A stretch of 45,383 nt of DNA from Gnetum montanum (GCA_015680685.1 MNCI01004014.1:21793-67175), one strand, 5' to 3'. Counted from the stretch's first letter, positions 8,433 through 19,299 are shown. The notes: a model not told the origin generated them from the letters alone. A program made the numbers and translations.

Positions 8433-10507
8433 NTTGACGACACTCAAAGACTACATTCACCTAAGGCATATAACCCTAGAAGAAATGAAGTCTTGGACCA
8501 AGGAAGGCCTCAAGGCCTAGGCCCTCCTCAAAATCTAGAAAGGATAAATCAAGGGACCCTGGGGAACACCATAGAAGCCATGGCAATCCTTCTAGTTCCT
8601 CATTTTCCTCTTCCTCTTCAACATCTAGTTCTGACAAAGATGAATGTAGGTATGGAGATAAAGCTCCACTAAAGGGTTACAATAAAAATTAAAATCAAAC
8701 CCAAGAGAGAAATCAAAGACATCAAAATAAACATAGACAAAATCATCATAGTCAAATGAATAGAAATAGAAATTTTTCTCACAACTTATATGATGACGAT
8801 GAACCCTTGTTGGCCACTAAGAGCCTAATGCAGATCACAAAGGTAGTTAAGATATCTTGCATGCATCGCAAGGAAAGTCACCTACCCAAGCTTGATATAA
8901 ACAATATCCCTAAATTTTCAAAAGGTTATCCTTGGGATCCATAACATCATATACAAGCCTTCCATGATGCATGTGCCTCATATAGCATTGAAAATGGATG
9001 GCAAAAGCTCAAGCTTTTTCCTAGGACATTGATTGATAAAGTTGAAGTGTGATATATATTGTTGAAACCAAATTCAATCCAACGATGGTCCACAATGCTA
9101 TAACTCTTCAACAAGAAATACCAAACCTATGCTAGGGTGTCCAACCTAAGGAGACAGATCCAAGGATGGAAGCAAGAACAACATGAACCCTTGAACATGG
9201 CCTTAGATAGATATTACTCTCTACTGAATCGATGCCCAAGCCATGGTTTCTCTAAGAAAAGGTAACTTTTCCACATCATAGATGGGCTTTGCAATGAAAC
9301 AAGGAAGACCCTTGGGATGTATGCCCCAAGTCAATTATACGAGCTATGAACCCATTAGATCCAAGAGCTAATCGAGCATGTGGCAAAAGAAAAAGGAGAG
9401 ATATGCAAATGGGAGAATGTTGAGAAATATCATAGGATCCAACTCTTCAAAAGGAGGTCCATATCTATGGTAAAGAGAAAGAGACTACTCTTAACAAGGT
9501 GATTCCACAACGAACCTTATTCATTGATGAACTTGAAACAAAATTTAATGGGATGTTAGAGTGGATATATGAAAAAATTACAACTCATAGAAACTATAGA
9601 GGAGAAAGCAACATAAAATGAACCAAGCAATTACAACAAACAGACGAAGTAGTACCAAGAAATAGGTAGGAACTGTTATCAGTAAATAGGGAACATGACT
9701 AAAGAAAGTGAGGCTATAGACTCAACCACAGATGAAGATGACGAATGTAACAACTACATATATGACCACTCAAAGGGCCATTTCCCAATCGTGTCACATC
9801 TACATGAGTATTGGGCTTCTACATTAAATTCCAAATTTGTACAAAAGCACATGCCTAGGAAATTTCCTTTTTCACACGGTAATTACAGATAGCCCCACAA
9901 CCAATTATACTATCCTAGGGGGACTTATTAACAACCTTAACACTATCATTAATCCTAGTGGCAAAACCCATAGTCATGGGGGAGGTCACTACCAAATCAA
10001 CCCTATCCTTCTTATTAGCCGAAACTGTACAAATATTATGTTCAACACCCTATTTCTCCAACTATTTCTACATCCTCCACTTCAAATTACCACTATCACT
10101 CTCTTGAGTACCATCAACCCATGACATATCCTGAAGGATCACCAACTCATGCCTCTTACCATTCATCCTATCCTCAATATTCTCATACTCCACATCATCA
10201 TATGCCACCACTAGCAACAAAAAAAGGTTCAACACCACAACATCAACAAATGAATACCACTTGTGCTATAAATGTGCATAGACATGTTGATACTAGTAGG
10301 TTTCCACCGCAAACTTGGAAACATCCTTTCTTTAGAACAAGCCCCAAGTGGAAGCGTAACACTCATGGGCCTACCACATCATTCGAACTAGTGCAACACA
10401 TTCCTTTTCACAACCAGCATCCTCTGATCCTACATAAGGGCCACAATCCATTATTATTCCAACACCTAACCGAAGTAATGAATTTAGCAATGTGGGAAGA
10501 CAAATGA
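8433..10507 (+). pseudogene. gag, element 2
   Basis: Gag relic read in several frames. 8500-8680 is basic and Ser/Arg-rich (many SR, RD and SSSS steps). The structural gag core lies at ~8880-9480: a LPKLDINNIPKFSKG segment, a Trp-containing helix region, the QEQHEPLNMALDRYYSLLNR block and the Athila-type CPSHG motif (Cys codon 9233, His codon 9242). A degenerate Cys/His box (ECNNYIYDHSKGHFP, ~9742) corresponds to the better kept CEICQYNHPKGCCP in the minus copy near 29.85 kb. The tail (9900-10500) is Pro/His/Thr/Tyr-rich. Frameshifts and stops are frequent; not translatable. It would have formed the virus-like particle shell. Confidence 0.75.
9972..9982 (+). promoter_or_regulatory. AGTCATGGGGG motif within gag (element 2)
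   Basis: Same 11-mer as the PPT border, here in gag coding context (Ser-Trp-Gly), matching 108-118 in element 1 and 29638-29648 (reverse) in the minus copy. The coding role may explain its presence; a priming role is unproven. Confidence 0.3.
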
Positions 10508-10749
10508 ATCCATGCATACTGTATCATGATTAAGGATGTAATCATGGGCTAGACACCTACAAGATTAACACAACTCATACCCTAACCCATCATATGTTTA
10601 ACAACCAAGTATGCGAACAACAACTTATCTACGCAACTACCACTAAACCAAGAGGCACCTACTGGCTCAAAAATGAAAGATTAACAATGTTTTATACATG
10701 CATGAACCCTACCTATCTGCTTATTAATTCTTGCCATAGCCAAATGCTT
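10508..10749 (+). pseudogene. Remnant of the protease-pol junction; pol deletion point (element 2)
   Basis: Translation of 10594-10700 resembles 1150-1240 of element 1 (Y-A-T-x-T ... W-L ... T-C-M). At ~10745 the sequence jumps to the block after pol (AGTCATGGGG at 10750 equals 4264 in element 1). About 3 kb of pol, and the protease active site before it, are missing. The PPT-like motif at the far side of the deletion may have mediated it. Confidence 0.6.
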
Positions 10750-12838
10750 AGTCATGGGGAAAACACCCAATTTTAACCTTCAAAATTAATAAGTGTTTTT
10801 CATCTTTTTGTTTGATGATTTTTTATCATTTTCTCATTTCTTGATACAATTTTTCCTACCCTATTCAAATTTTTCCATTTTTTGTTTTCATTTCCTTTGT
10901 TAAGTAATCTTGCTTGTGAATAAAACGATCATGTAGCCCATTGAGGTGAGGTTTTCCCTATGTTATTGAGTCATGAGGGACTAAGTATTCAGATAGTACA
11001 ACCATGTCATCCATCCACTCATACCATTAATAAGAGGTTCTTACCCTGGTTATAATGATATTCTTGTTCATTATCATTGTGCCTAGATGAAAAAGTAAAG
11101 AACCAAGGAGGAATGTCAAGGGTGTGACATCAAGGGGATTTGTGGATTCTCTTTGGCCACTTCTATATATTCTATCATGTTGCTTTGGTTATAATTACAT
11201 CATTGTAGATCTGATGAAAAATGGGATTAAGAGTAACCTAAAAGGGCACTAAATAAGATTCTGAGGATCCCATTGAAAAGACATGTACCCATCAATAAAA
11301 ATAAAAATAATAAACACAAAATAAACAATAATAAAAAAATAAAAATAAAAAAATCATCATCAAAATAAAAAAAATAAAATAAAAATAGAAATAGAAATAA
11401 ACAACAATGTGCCATCAATAAGCTCCTCCCTTGGACAAAACGCCAAGTGATGTTACTCCTTGCAACTATGGTAGTTGTATGGTTGTTGGCCAAAGTGATG
11501 AAACAATGCAATGTGGTTTGGACTTGTTTTGAATCTTGGAAAGAAGGGCTAATTATAACTTAACCATTAATAACACACAAGGATTCACTAGGCCTATGGT
11601 AAGACACCTCATGTCCCAATTCCTACAATCTTTTCTATAATCCATCTCATCTCGCTATTCATATGATCCTAACTTTTGGTTTTGTGTAGCATAGAGTTAT
11701 TTTCTCAAATTGGTGGTTTTAATATGTGTGTTTTGTTACACAAGTATGCATTGCATTTAACCCCTTTAGTACCTACGAACATTTTTAGGTGTGGTTACAA
11801 AAGCACATTATGGGTTGGAGCCTGCTTTGGGGAGGATCCACTTGTGTAACTGTTGTAACTTGTACTTGTTTGATACAACCACATCATTCTTAACCCTCCA
11901 AGTGCATAAGTGTTAAATTCCATGCTTTTCCTTATTATGTACTTGATCCATTCCACAACTGAGGTATAATACCCTTTTTCTTGCATCTTCCAAAGCTTTT
12001 AACATTGATGACTCCATCGTCTAACACTTTTGGTGCCTAAAACTAATTTCCTACTTACCCTAGAACTATGGACCTAACCTAAAACTTTCCAATCAATCAT
12101 AGAGCTTCATATTTCATGCTCAATACCCTCAATCAATGCATATTCATGAACCCTAATATCAACTACCTGATATCAGATCAAACACGATGTTGAATACCTA
12201 ATATTGAGTCTACAAAACCTATATATATGACCCCCGCGATGCTCACAAATCCATTCTCATCATTTGCACTTAGGGGAGTTTTTAAAATTTTCTTTCACAA
12301 CTTAGAGCTCTATGCAATCAACTTCCATTTACAATATCTTGCTTAATTCTGCTCCAATTTCCATATCGTTTGAACCTGTTTGAACCTAGATTATTCAACT
12401 TAGTCATTTGGGGGATGGCGGGGCGCAGGGGCGATGAGGGGTGATGGGAGGGGAGGGGGAGGGGGGTGGTGCTTGTGTGGAAAACTTGTATCAATTTTTC
12501 AAAATTTGCTATCGCCTGGAAGATATTGCAAGGGTAAGAAGGTTAAAAAATCCTTAAGTGTTTTAATGAACAATCAACTGTAATAATGTTTGAAACTTTA
12601 ATTTTTTCACCCAAGGGACCATAACTATCATAATAAGCCATACATAAGGAAAAAGGAACCAATTGTGAAAGGTCATAAAAGAAGATGAACACTTTTTAGG
12701 CATTTTTCTAAAATTTTTTCTAACTCTACAATCATATGAACTAAACGAACTTAATGGAACTAAGGTCATGAGTAAGGTATAAACCTATTAATGATAAATA
12801 ACAACACCTTAGTAACAATCATTCCTTGATTAATTATG
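10750..12838 (+). other. 3' non-coding region of element 2
   Basis: Counterpart of 4264-5877 in element 1. Shared marks include a T-rich block (10795-10910), the phrase GGGTGTGACxTCAAGGG (~11129; 4767 in element 1), an A-rich run (11288-11402) and GAGCCTxCTTTGGGGAGGA (~11817; ~5461). Near 12150-12260 lies a stretch with AATATC/GATATC motifs and a TATA-like CTATATATATGACC that resembles an LTR U3. 12402-12470 is a G-rich block. No long ORF is supported. Confidence 0.55.
12402..12470 (+). repeat. G-rich tract at the internal PPT site (G-quadruplex-type)
   Basis: Begins AGTCATTTGGGGG (a variant of the PPT border motif) and continues for ~60 bases with at least eight runs of three or more G separated by one to seven bases. 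In an AT-rich background this meets the usual G4 sequence rule. Element 1 has only GGGGG and GGGG at the matching place, so the tract expanded here. Confidence 0.7.
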
Positions 12839-15800
12839 GATGGCCCCAAAAAGAGGAGCACAACAGGACCTTCGTAGGGAGCAACTAAACACCCAAGAGG
12901 TGGCAAAGGCCAACAAGGCAAGCATGCCAAGCATGAGGAACAAGAGCCCTAATCATTCAGCATCCATTAAGAGGCTCCTGTTACAAGATAGTAGATCCAA
13001 GGAGAGGTTGTAGAACTGTAAGCTCTTGTGTAGGGACAATGCTTCATGTTATCCCCAGAATGCCTTGAAGCTATTCAAGAGAAATCCATGTTGACTACGA
13101 TCATCATGAAAATAAATTTTATCATTGATGAGTCATGGTCTGTCAGGTCCTATTATTGGACCCCTGTTATTAGAACCCTGATACAAGATACCAAGTCTAA
13201 TAGGTCCCAATATCGGACCCTTGTTATCAAACCCCTGATATCGAAGTCATGGCCTACATGCGATATCGCGTACGCGATATCATGGTTTCCATGTGAGCCT
13301 ATAAATAAAAGACAGCACACTTAGTTTTGGCATTAGTTCTTAGTCCCTTATCCAAACTCTTGCAGTTTTTCCTTCTTAGAGTTAGAATTATTTTTTAATG
13401 CATGCCTGCAGTATGGTGATTATAATTGTACGACATCCTTATTCGAGTGTGATGTACTTGGACATGCACATGATCAGCAATAAAGATCGAGATTACTTCA
13501 TCATTGCAACATTCACTTAGTTTAATTATTTAATTTTTATTGTTATTTATTGCTTTTGTAGTTAACATCTCTTTACCCTAAACTCCTATTAAATGTGGAA
13601 TGAGTACGACTTCATCACGAACATTTAAGTGTGACTACTTGGTAACCCAGTAGCGTACCTAGGATTTGAGCTTGGTAATCCCAATAGTAGTCATGCACAA
13701 GGTCCAAGATGTGTACGGATGATTAAGGAATGGATGCTCATCACACTTAGGCTAGTTTAGATTCTCTCTCTCTCTCTCCTAGTTTAGTTGATATTATTTT
13801 CCATCATACCCAAGAGTAGCATTAGTATAGGAGCGCATCTTACACCTCACTTTGGACAAAACCATACGTGAAAAAGCTAATACTAGTCTAGGTGGGAAGA
13901 TAGCGAACTACGATCTACGAGTAACTGTCTGGATACCACAACTAGTCAGTCTATGGAGTTCAACAGGATCGTGCGTGAAATGCTTGTATTCATATGGTTG
14001 AGTGTAGGGGTACCTCGCCACTCATCATTCATCATGACTACAGTCATCATGAAGCTATTCATGGCATTTTCTCTTGAAGTAGTCTAGATGCAACTTCAAG
14101 CATCACCATCATGACACATTCTATCATATAGTGTTGAATGGTACCTTGGTGAGACCTACCAATTCTGGCACAACAAGGAAGAAGGCACCACAGTTCACAT
14201 TGGTGGAGTCACTGTTTCTTTCTTAGTCAAAGTAATCTTAGAGGCTCTAAATCTATCAAATGTGGAGCCCAAGTTAGCACATTTATCCATGAGGTTCAAT
14301 CTCAACACCAAAACGTTATGGCTAAAGCAAACATACAAAAAACAAGATAAAATATATAATGAATTAACTCTGGAAGACAGGACCTATTTCAAGATCAACA
14401 CATATTATCTCTTTCCCATCAAAGGGCTTAACAAAATCTCAATGTACACGGCCATGGGAAGCACCATAATAATGGGCAAATACATGGCCAACCTTACCTA
14501 GTTATATTGCATGAAAATTCAGAGGCAGTTTGAAGAGAAGAAGGCATGGAAGCCAACACTTCCATTCCCTTGCCTGATCTAAAAGCTGTGTAAGCATGCT
14601 AGAATCTTGGAGGTACACAAATGACATTACCAAGAGGGCTTAGAATTCTTCCTTCACTGAATTGCTTAAATCGGCAGCACCAAGGAAAGAACTTGGTGAG
14701 GAACAAGAACCAAAGAAGGAAGCAGAATCACATACAGAAACAAAACAAGAGAGTAAATAACATTGTGAGCCACAAGTCCCACAACCACTACCATAAGACT
14801 GTAGGCCTATAATGAGCCATTTACAAAGAGTCATTGAAACACTTAGTTGGGGGAGTAGAGATGAGTCAAACCTCTTCAAAATTATCAACGATGCCATGCA
14901 ACCCACTATTTCAATTGATCCAACAAGGGGATATATTTCACCACAATTAGAAGGAGAATCCTAGTGGTTATGAGAAATCGCAAGTTATGCCACATCCTTC
15001 CAAGTGATGCTTGAGATAGGAGAAGGTGCCATAGTAGTGGTCATGCAGCATTAGGGTGCAGAAGGTGTAGTAGAAATGATAACAGATCATATTAAGGAAT
15101 ATTTTAATGTGCCTATTGTGGCTCCAGTGGATTTGTCTAGGACTAGAGATGCACAAATGCTTGTTGGGACTTCAATGACTCATGCAGCCCATGAGGATGT
15201 ATTAGATCAATTGCTGTAGATAGTACAAGTAATGACCACCCTATTTGACATCCCCAATGATGTCACTGTAGTACAAGCAAACCTCATTACCACCATAGCA
15301 AAGCTGGTCATGGCTAAGACTAGGGAAAAATAGGTAGAAGTAGAAGTGTAATGCTTGCAACAAGAGCTGGTCGCCCTGAGAGCTAGAAGACAGGAGCCTG
15401 CCCAATTTGTCACACATAACCAGCTGGACCAATTTAGAATAGAGCAACTCAAAATTTACTTGAAGAAAATAAAACTACTAAGCAAGAAAAGGAGAAGGTA
15501 GTCTGGAATGCCTCTGCTACTAAAGCATAATCCTATGCCCATAAGAAGGCATTGACCACCACGCAAGAAGAAAATAAATAGCTTGTTGTAGACAATGCAT
15601 AGTTGATCACAATATAAATAAATAAAAGAACATCTTAGAAGAAAGAATCCACCAATTGAGAGAATAATTGATGAGGGTTAACTAGGATATCAATAGATTG
15701 GCCAGAGAGAATCAAACCCTCTTGATGCAGGAGGTTTGCGCAATTTGACAAAAGTTTGTAATTGAAATAAGTGTGTGGCAGAATGAGGCCAAAAAGCATG

Positions 15801-16500
15801 AAAATTTGAAGGAACACTAACTAGGTTAGCATGTATAAGTAGATCAATGAGAAAGAAATCCAAATGGCAAAGGCCCACATTAGATCCATGTCAATACAAA
15901 ATCCTGATTGGTAGCCCATCCTGAATAGTTATGCACTGGTCCACCAAGCAGAAGTGAAGAATAAATACCTACAAATTGAGGACTTAAATGAATACATGGC
16001 ATTAGCTAACCTTAGATATGCCAACCTTGCCATGTTAATAGCAAGTTAGCCAAGAAATGAATTAGAGTAGCAAGTAGTGACCACCTACCCATTATATAAG
16101 AAAGAGTTTGTGGACAAAAAAGATGCTTCACAAAAATGCCATGTAGCAAACTCAAAACTAGAGGTGATCAAGGCTTACTACAATGGATAGAAGGATGTTG
16201 CCTCAAACCTAGCCAGGAGACTAACAGATCATCATGAGTTAAAAAAAAAGGCCAAGGCCTTTCAAGAGGAACGACAGTAGTTTGCAGCTTGGTACATGAA
16301 GGCTAACAAAATGGTTCTGCAACTACCATGTCCATGGGACATACCAGCACCAACAAACATTAGTTTAGTACCCTAGACAATGCATGATCCAAGGATGGAA
16401 AAAGAAAATTTGTAGGTGCTACTCACCTACTACAAATTTCAGAAGCTTGGCAACAAAGGGAAGCAATCGATGGAGGAGCCACTGCCTCTAGAAACTACGA
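12839..16500 (+). pseudogene. Extra 3' ORF in env-like position (element 2), split by a solo LTR
   Basis: A basic N-terminus starts MAPKRGAQQDLRREQ at ~12842. A donor-like AGTAAGGTAT ~70 bases upstream is also found in element 1, suggesting a spliced subgenomic message. Coding resumes after the solo LTR: 14130-14510 gives a globular segment with HIGGVTVSFLVKVILEALNL and an open frame at 14262-14501. From 14600 the product is charged (Lys, Glu, Gln-rich), and 15240-16350 looks like a long coiled coil (EQLKIYLKKIKLL and similar) with many TAG/TAA stops where CAG/CAA would fit. Athila elements carry an env-like ORF here; I see no clear signal peptide or membrane segment, so the product may instead resemble other plant retroelement 3' ORFs. 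Identity uncertain. Confidence 0.55.
13126..14027 (+). repeat. Solo LTR inserted in the 3' ORF of element 2
   Basis: 902 bp, TGATGAG...CTCATCA, with GCGATATCGC-type palindromes (13259-13281), TATAAATA at 13300-13307, AATAAA at 13479-13484, a CT microsatellite (13763-13779) and two TTGGTAAYCC motifs (~13654, ~13674). Flanks are ATCAT (13121-13125) and TTCAT (14028-14032), a target duplication with one mismatch. ORF-like sequence lies on both sides and no internal region is present, so this is a solo LTR left by recombination. It is closest to the LTR at 43585-44416 (shared TAGTTTTGGCATTAGTT block). Confidence 0.85.
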
Positions 16501-16675
16501 GCTTCCCCAATTTTATGTCTTGTAATGTTGTGTCCAAATTTTTGTAAAACACCACTATGGCATGTAAGAGTCAATTTATTTATTTGTTTAAGTTAGTTAA
16601 TAATTCCATAACTTCCAAATATTTTGTAAAAAAGTTGTTCATCATTTTGTTTAACTAAAGGACGGGTTTTCATTT

Positions 16676-16688
16676 AGTCATGGGGGTA
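16676..16688 (+). promoter_or_regulatory. 3' polypurine tract region (element 2)
   Basis: AGTCATGGGGGTA abuts the 3' LTR at 16689, identical to 6238-6250 in element 1. Confidence 0.7.
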
Positions 16689-17545
16689 TGATAAGTCATG
16701 ATTATGTTAGGTTCAATATTTGGTACCCAATATTGGAGCCTTGATATCAAGTCCCAAAAAAACAATGTATCATCTCTTCCATGCTAGCCTATAAATAGAA
16801 TACTTGGGTGCATGGTTGAGACATAGTTGGTTGATAGTTTTTAGATAGCTTTTTCCTAGATTTTTTTTTAGTTCTGTTGTTTCCCAATGCATGCCCATAG
16901 CATGATGTTAGTGATTGTACACCATCCTTATTCGACTCTGACATACTTGAATGTGTTACATGATCGAAAATAGAAATTGAGATTACTTCCATCATTGCAA
17001 CATTCACTTATATTTATTATTACTTTTAATTGTTTAATTGTTTACTATTTTCCTTAGTTGATGTTTCCATTTATTGCTACTTACTATTCTTGTTATTAAG
17101 TGGAATGAGTATGACTAATCGCGAGTGCTTAAGTGTAATTACTTAGTAACCCAGCAATGTATCGTTTGGTAAGCTTGGTGGCATACACTTGGTAATCCTA
17201 GTGGTAGTTACATGAAGTCCAAGGCATGTGAAAAAAATTAGGGATGGATACTCATCGATGTAGGCTAGTTTAGATTTTAGTTTCCACTGTTAATCAACTT
17301 TATTAGTTTATCTCTTTATTGTCATTAGGAGTAGCATAGGGCTTGACAACATCGATCATATGCCTCACTTTGGACTAAACCATACATGATAAAGCTACCA
17401 CTAGTCCAAGTGGAAAGACAATGAATTGTGATCAAAGCATAACAATTTAGATGCACAACTAGTCTCATCCATAGAATTCAACCGAATCATGCGTGAACGC
17501 TTGTGATTCGTATGATTGGACATAGGGGTACCTCACCGCTCATCA
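16689..17545 (+). repeat. 3' LTR of element 2
   Basis: 857 bp from TGATAAG to CTCATCA. TATAAATA at 16790-16797; U3 GATATC palindromes decayed; U5 with the GGGGTACCTCACC terminal block. Followed by target duplication CTCAC. Confidence 0.9.
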
Positions 17546-17550
17546 CTCAC
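17546..17550. repeat. Target-site duplication CTCAC, right copy (element 2)
   Basis: CTCAC directly follows the 3' LTR end; the left copy is at 7608-7612. Confidence 0.85.
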
Positions 17551-18119
17551 CTAGTCCTACTCATGTTAAAGTAAAAGTGAAACCAAAGACTTTAAGAACA
17601 TAAAATACAATATATTTATCTTCTAAAGCATAAATGTAGATTCAATAAAGTACTAAAGTATTTAGTCAGCTTGCTTTAACTTATCTTACAATTTATAATG
17701 AAAGATCAAGACATAAGTTTTTAACTTTAAAATTATGTTCACTACTATGACTTTAATAATGATCTTTCTTATAATTGAATCATAATTTTTTATTCTAGAA
17801 GTAATAACAATAACTACATAATATAATAAGAAAGAATGGCAGAATCTTCTGGAGACACATGGAGCTTTGAATGCTTTTCCTTGCTATAAGAAGATGGTGG
17901 CTCTATTTACCACCTACCTTTGAACCTGATGGTAATTTAGGGAATGGACCCTTAAAGCAAGGTCAATTTTGAACCCTTAATCTCACCTTGAATTCATGCT
18001 AGAGGAAGATTAGGCCATCCAACTAACCCTACAAAGAAATATGCATTTAGTTTCAAGATTAGGAGCTCACAAGGGATAAATATGCTTAAATGATCCTTTG
18101 TGAACATGGTCTTGTATGC
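17551..18119. other. AT-rich spacer before the Penelope-like element
   Basis: No clear ORF. It may hold the N-terminal part of the Penelope-like RT, too decayed to recognise by eye. Confidence 0.35.
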
Positions 18120-19150
18120 TAAAAAATGAGTATGAAAAGCACAAAGGAGATTTTAAAGCAAGAAGTAATCTAATAGAAATGAAGTAGTTTCCTCTAAAAT
18201 CCAAACATTGCTTAACATATGTAGATGATACAAATGTTTGTTGGCCTCATGGTTTAGAAAATCTCTAAGATTTTTATAAAATCTTAATCAAATAGACTTC
18301 AACATCTAATTTACTATAGAACTAGAAGAAAACAAATCATTGCCTTCATTAAATTTTAACATAGTGAAAAAGAGAGACTCAAATAATAAATTTAGAATAT
18401 CTTATAAAGTCTTTAGAAAAGAGACACATGTCAATCAATATTTTGATGGTCTTTCTAATCACCCCTCTACTCAAGAACTCTCTACCCTCTACTTCTTAGT
18501 GATGAGAGCTCTTATCATTTGTAATACAACTTCTTTCCATAAAGAGGATGATCATTTGAACACTATCTTTAAACTCAATAACTTTGATAAAAAGGTTATC
18601 ACTAAAACAGGATAAAATTGATTCATTCTTGGCTAAATAAATTAGATGCTTCTTCTTATATAAATGTTATATTAGAAAATTTAGATAATAATAATTCTCT
18701 TTCAAATAAAAAACTCTTTAGAATTTCCTACATTAAAGATATTTATGATAAATAGTGAGAGTTTTAAAAAAAATATTAGATTATAACAATTTTAAACCCT
18801 AAGTATAATAAAATCTTTATAGTCTTAAAGACAAGAATATTCTAAATAATAGGATTTCTTATCAAATGTCTTACATTTGTGGTAAATGTTATATTGGTGA
18901 AACTAGTAGAACTTTCTCTATTAGATTCAAAGAGTACTTTAAAGACATACAATATAATAAATTTTCAAAAACACCTTTTATAGAAATCATAGAATATGAT
19001 AACTCCTCTAGATATCATAAATGGTTAATACAAAAATAGTGAAGTTCTTTGTGTAAAGGATAACTTTGTAAATGGAAAAATTAGAGAAGCCCTTAAAATT
19101 AGAATTCATTTTAATAATGTCAGTTGAGATCAAGACTAGTTTACCCACTT
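18120..19150 (+). mobile_element. Penelope-like element: RT C-terminus and GIY-YIG endonuclease (relic)
   Basis: Three marks of EN+ Penelope-like elements appear in order. The RT active site TYVDDTNVCWPHG (YVDD codons 18218-18229) has the family-typical WPHG a few residues after YVDD. The RT end reads YKVFRKETHVNQYFDGLSNHP (~18395-18460), a class signature. The GIY-YIG nuclease has YICGKCYIGETSR (~18872-18910) and a C-terminal GKIREALKIR...HFNNVS (~19074-19124). No LINE- or LTR-type domains are present. In life the protein would nick DNA and prime reverse transcription. Frames change between ~18240 and 19130 and stops occur, so it is dead. The 5' end and flanking repeats are not resolved. Confidence 0.82.
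18340..18615 (+). pseudogene. Penelope-like RT fragment (open segment)
   Basis: Longest open piece of the Penelope-like element (91 codons). It covers the RT thumb with VFRKETHVNQYFDG, SNHPSTQEL and a following RAL segment that matches the class pattern of small-residue and RA motifs. It is in a different frame from the YVDD box upstream, so an indel lies near 18250-18340. Confidence 0.75.
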
Positions 19151-19299
19151 AATATAATAGTTGATTTTAACATAAATTAAGTAATCTAGAAACCTACTTA
19201 AAAATCCTACTTAGTTTTAATATTTTTTCTCATTATTTTTTTTCTTTTTAAAATGATTTATACTATGTTCTATGCTTATTTCCAACTCGTTACCTTATA

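Larger units (their letters stand above)
7608..17550 (+). mobile_element. Complete-ended, pol-less Athila-type element with extra 3' ORF (element 2)
   Basis: The 5-bp sequence CTCAC occurs at 7608-7612 and 17546-17550, directly outside an LTR that starts TGATGAG at 7613 and one that ends CTCATCA at 17545. This is a perfect target-site duplication, so both outer ends come from one insertion. Inside: gag (8433-10500), a short segment matching the region after protease in element 1 (~10500-10740), then directly the post-pol region (10750 on). RT, RNase H and integrase are absent. A long extra ORF region occupies 12839-16500, interrupted by a solo LTR. The 5' LTR end and PBS are lost at the single N at 8432. 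About 9.9 kb in all. Confidence 0.88.

Noticed and set aside
8430-8672. 80-codon ORF as an independent gene
   Set aside because: It is an alternative frame over the Ser/Arg-rich gag start of element 2; the neighbouring frame matches gag better.
11227-11511. 94-codon minus ORF rich in Phe and Leu
   Set aside because: It arises from the A-rich microsatellite at 11288-11402 read in reverse.
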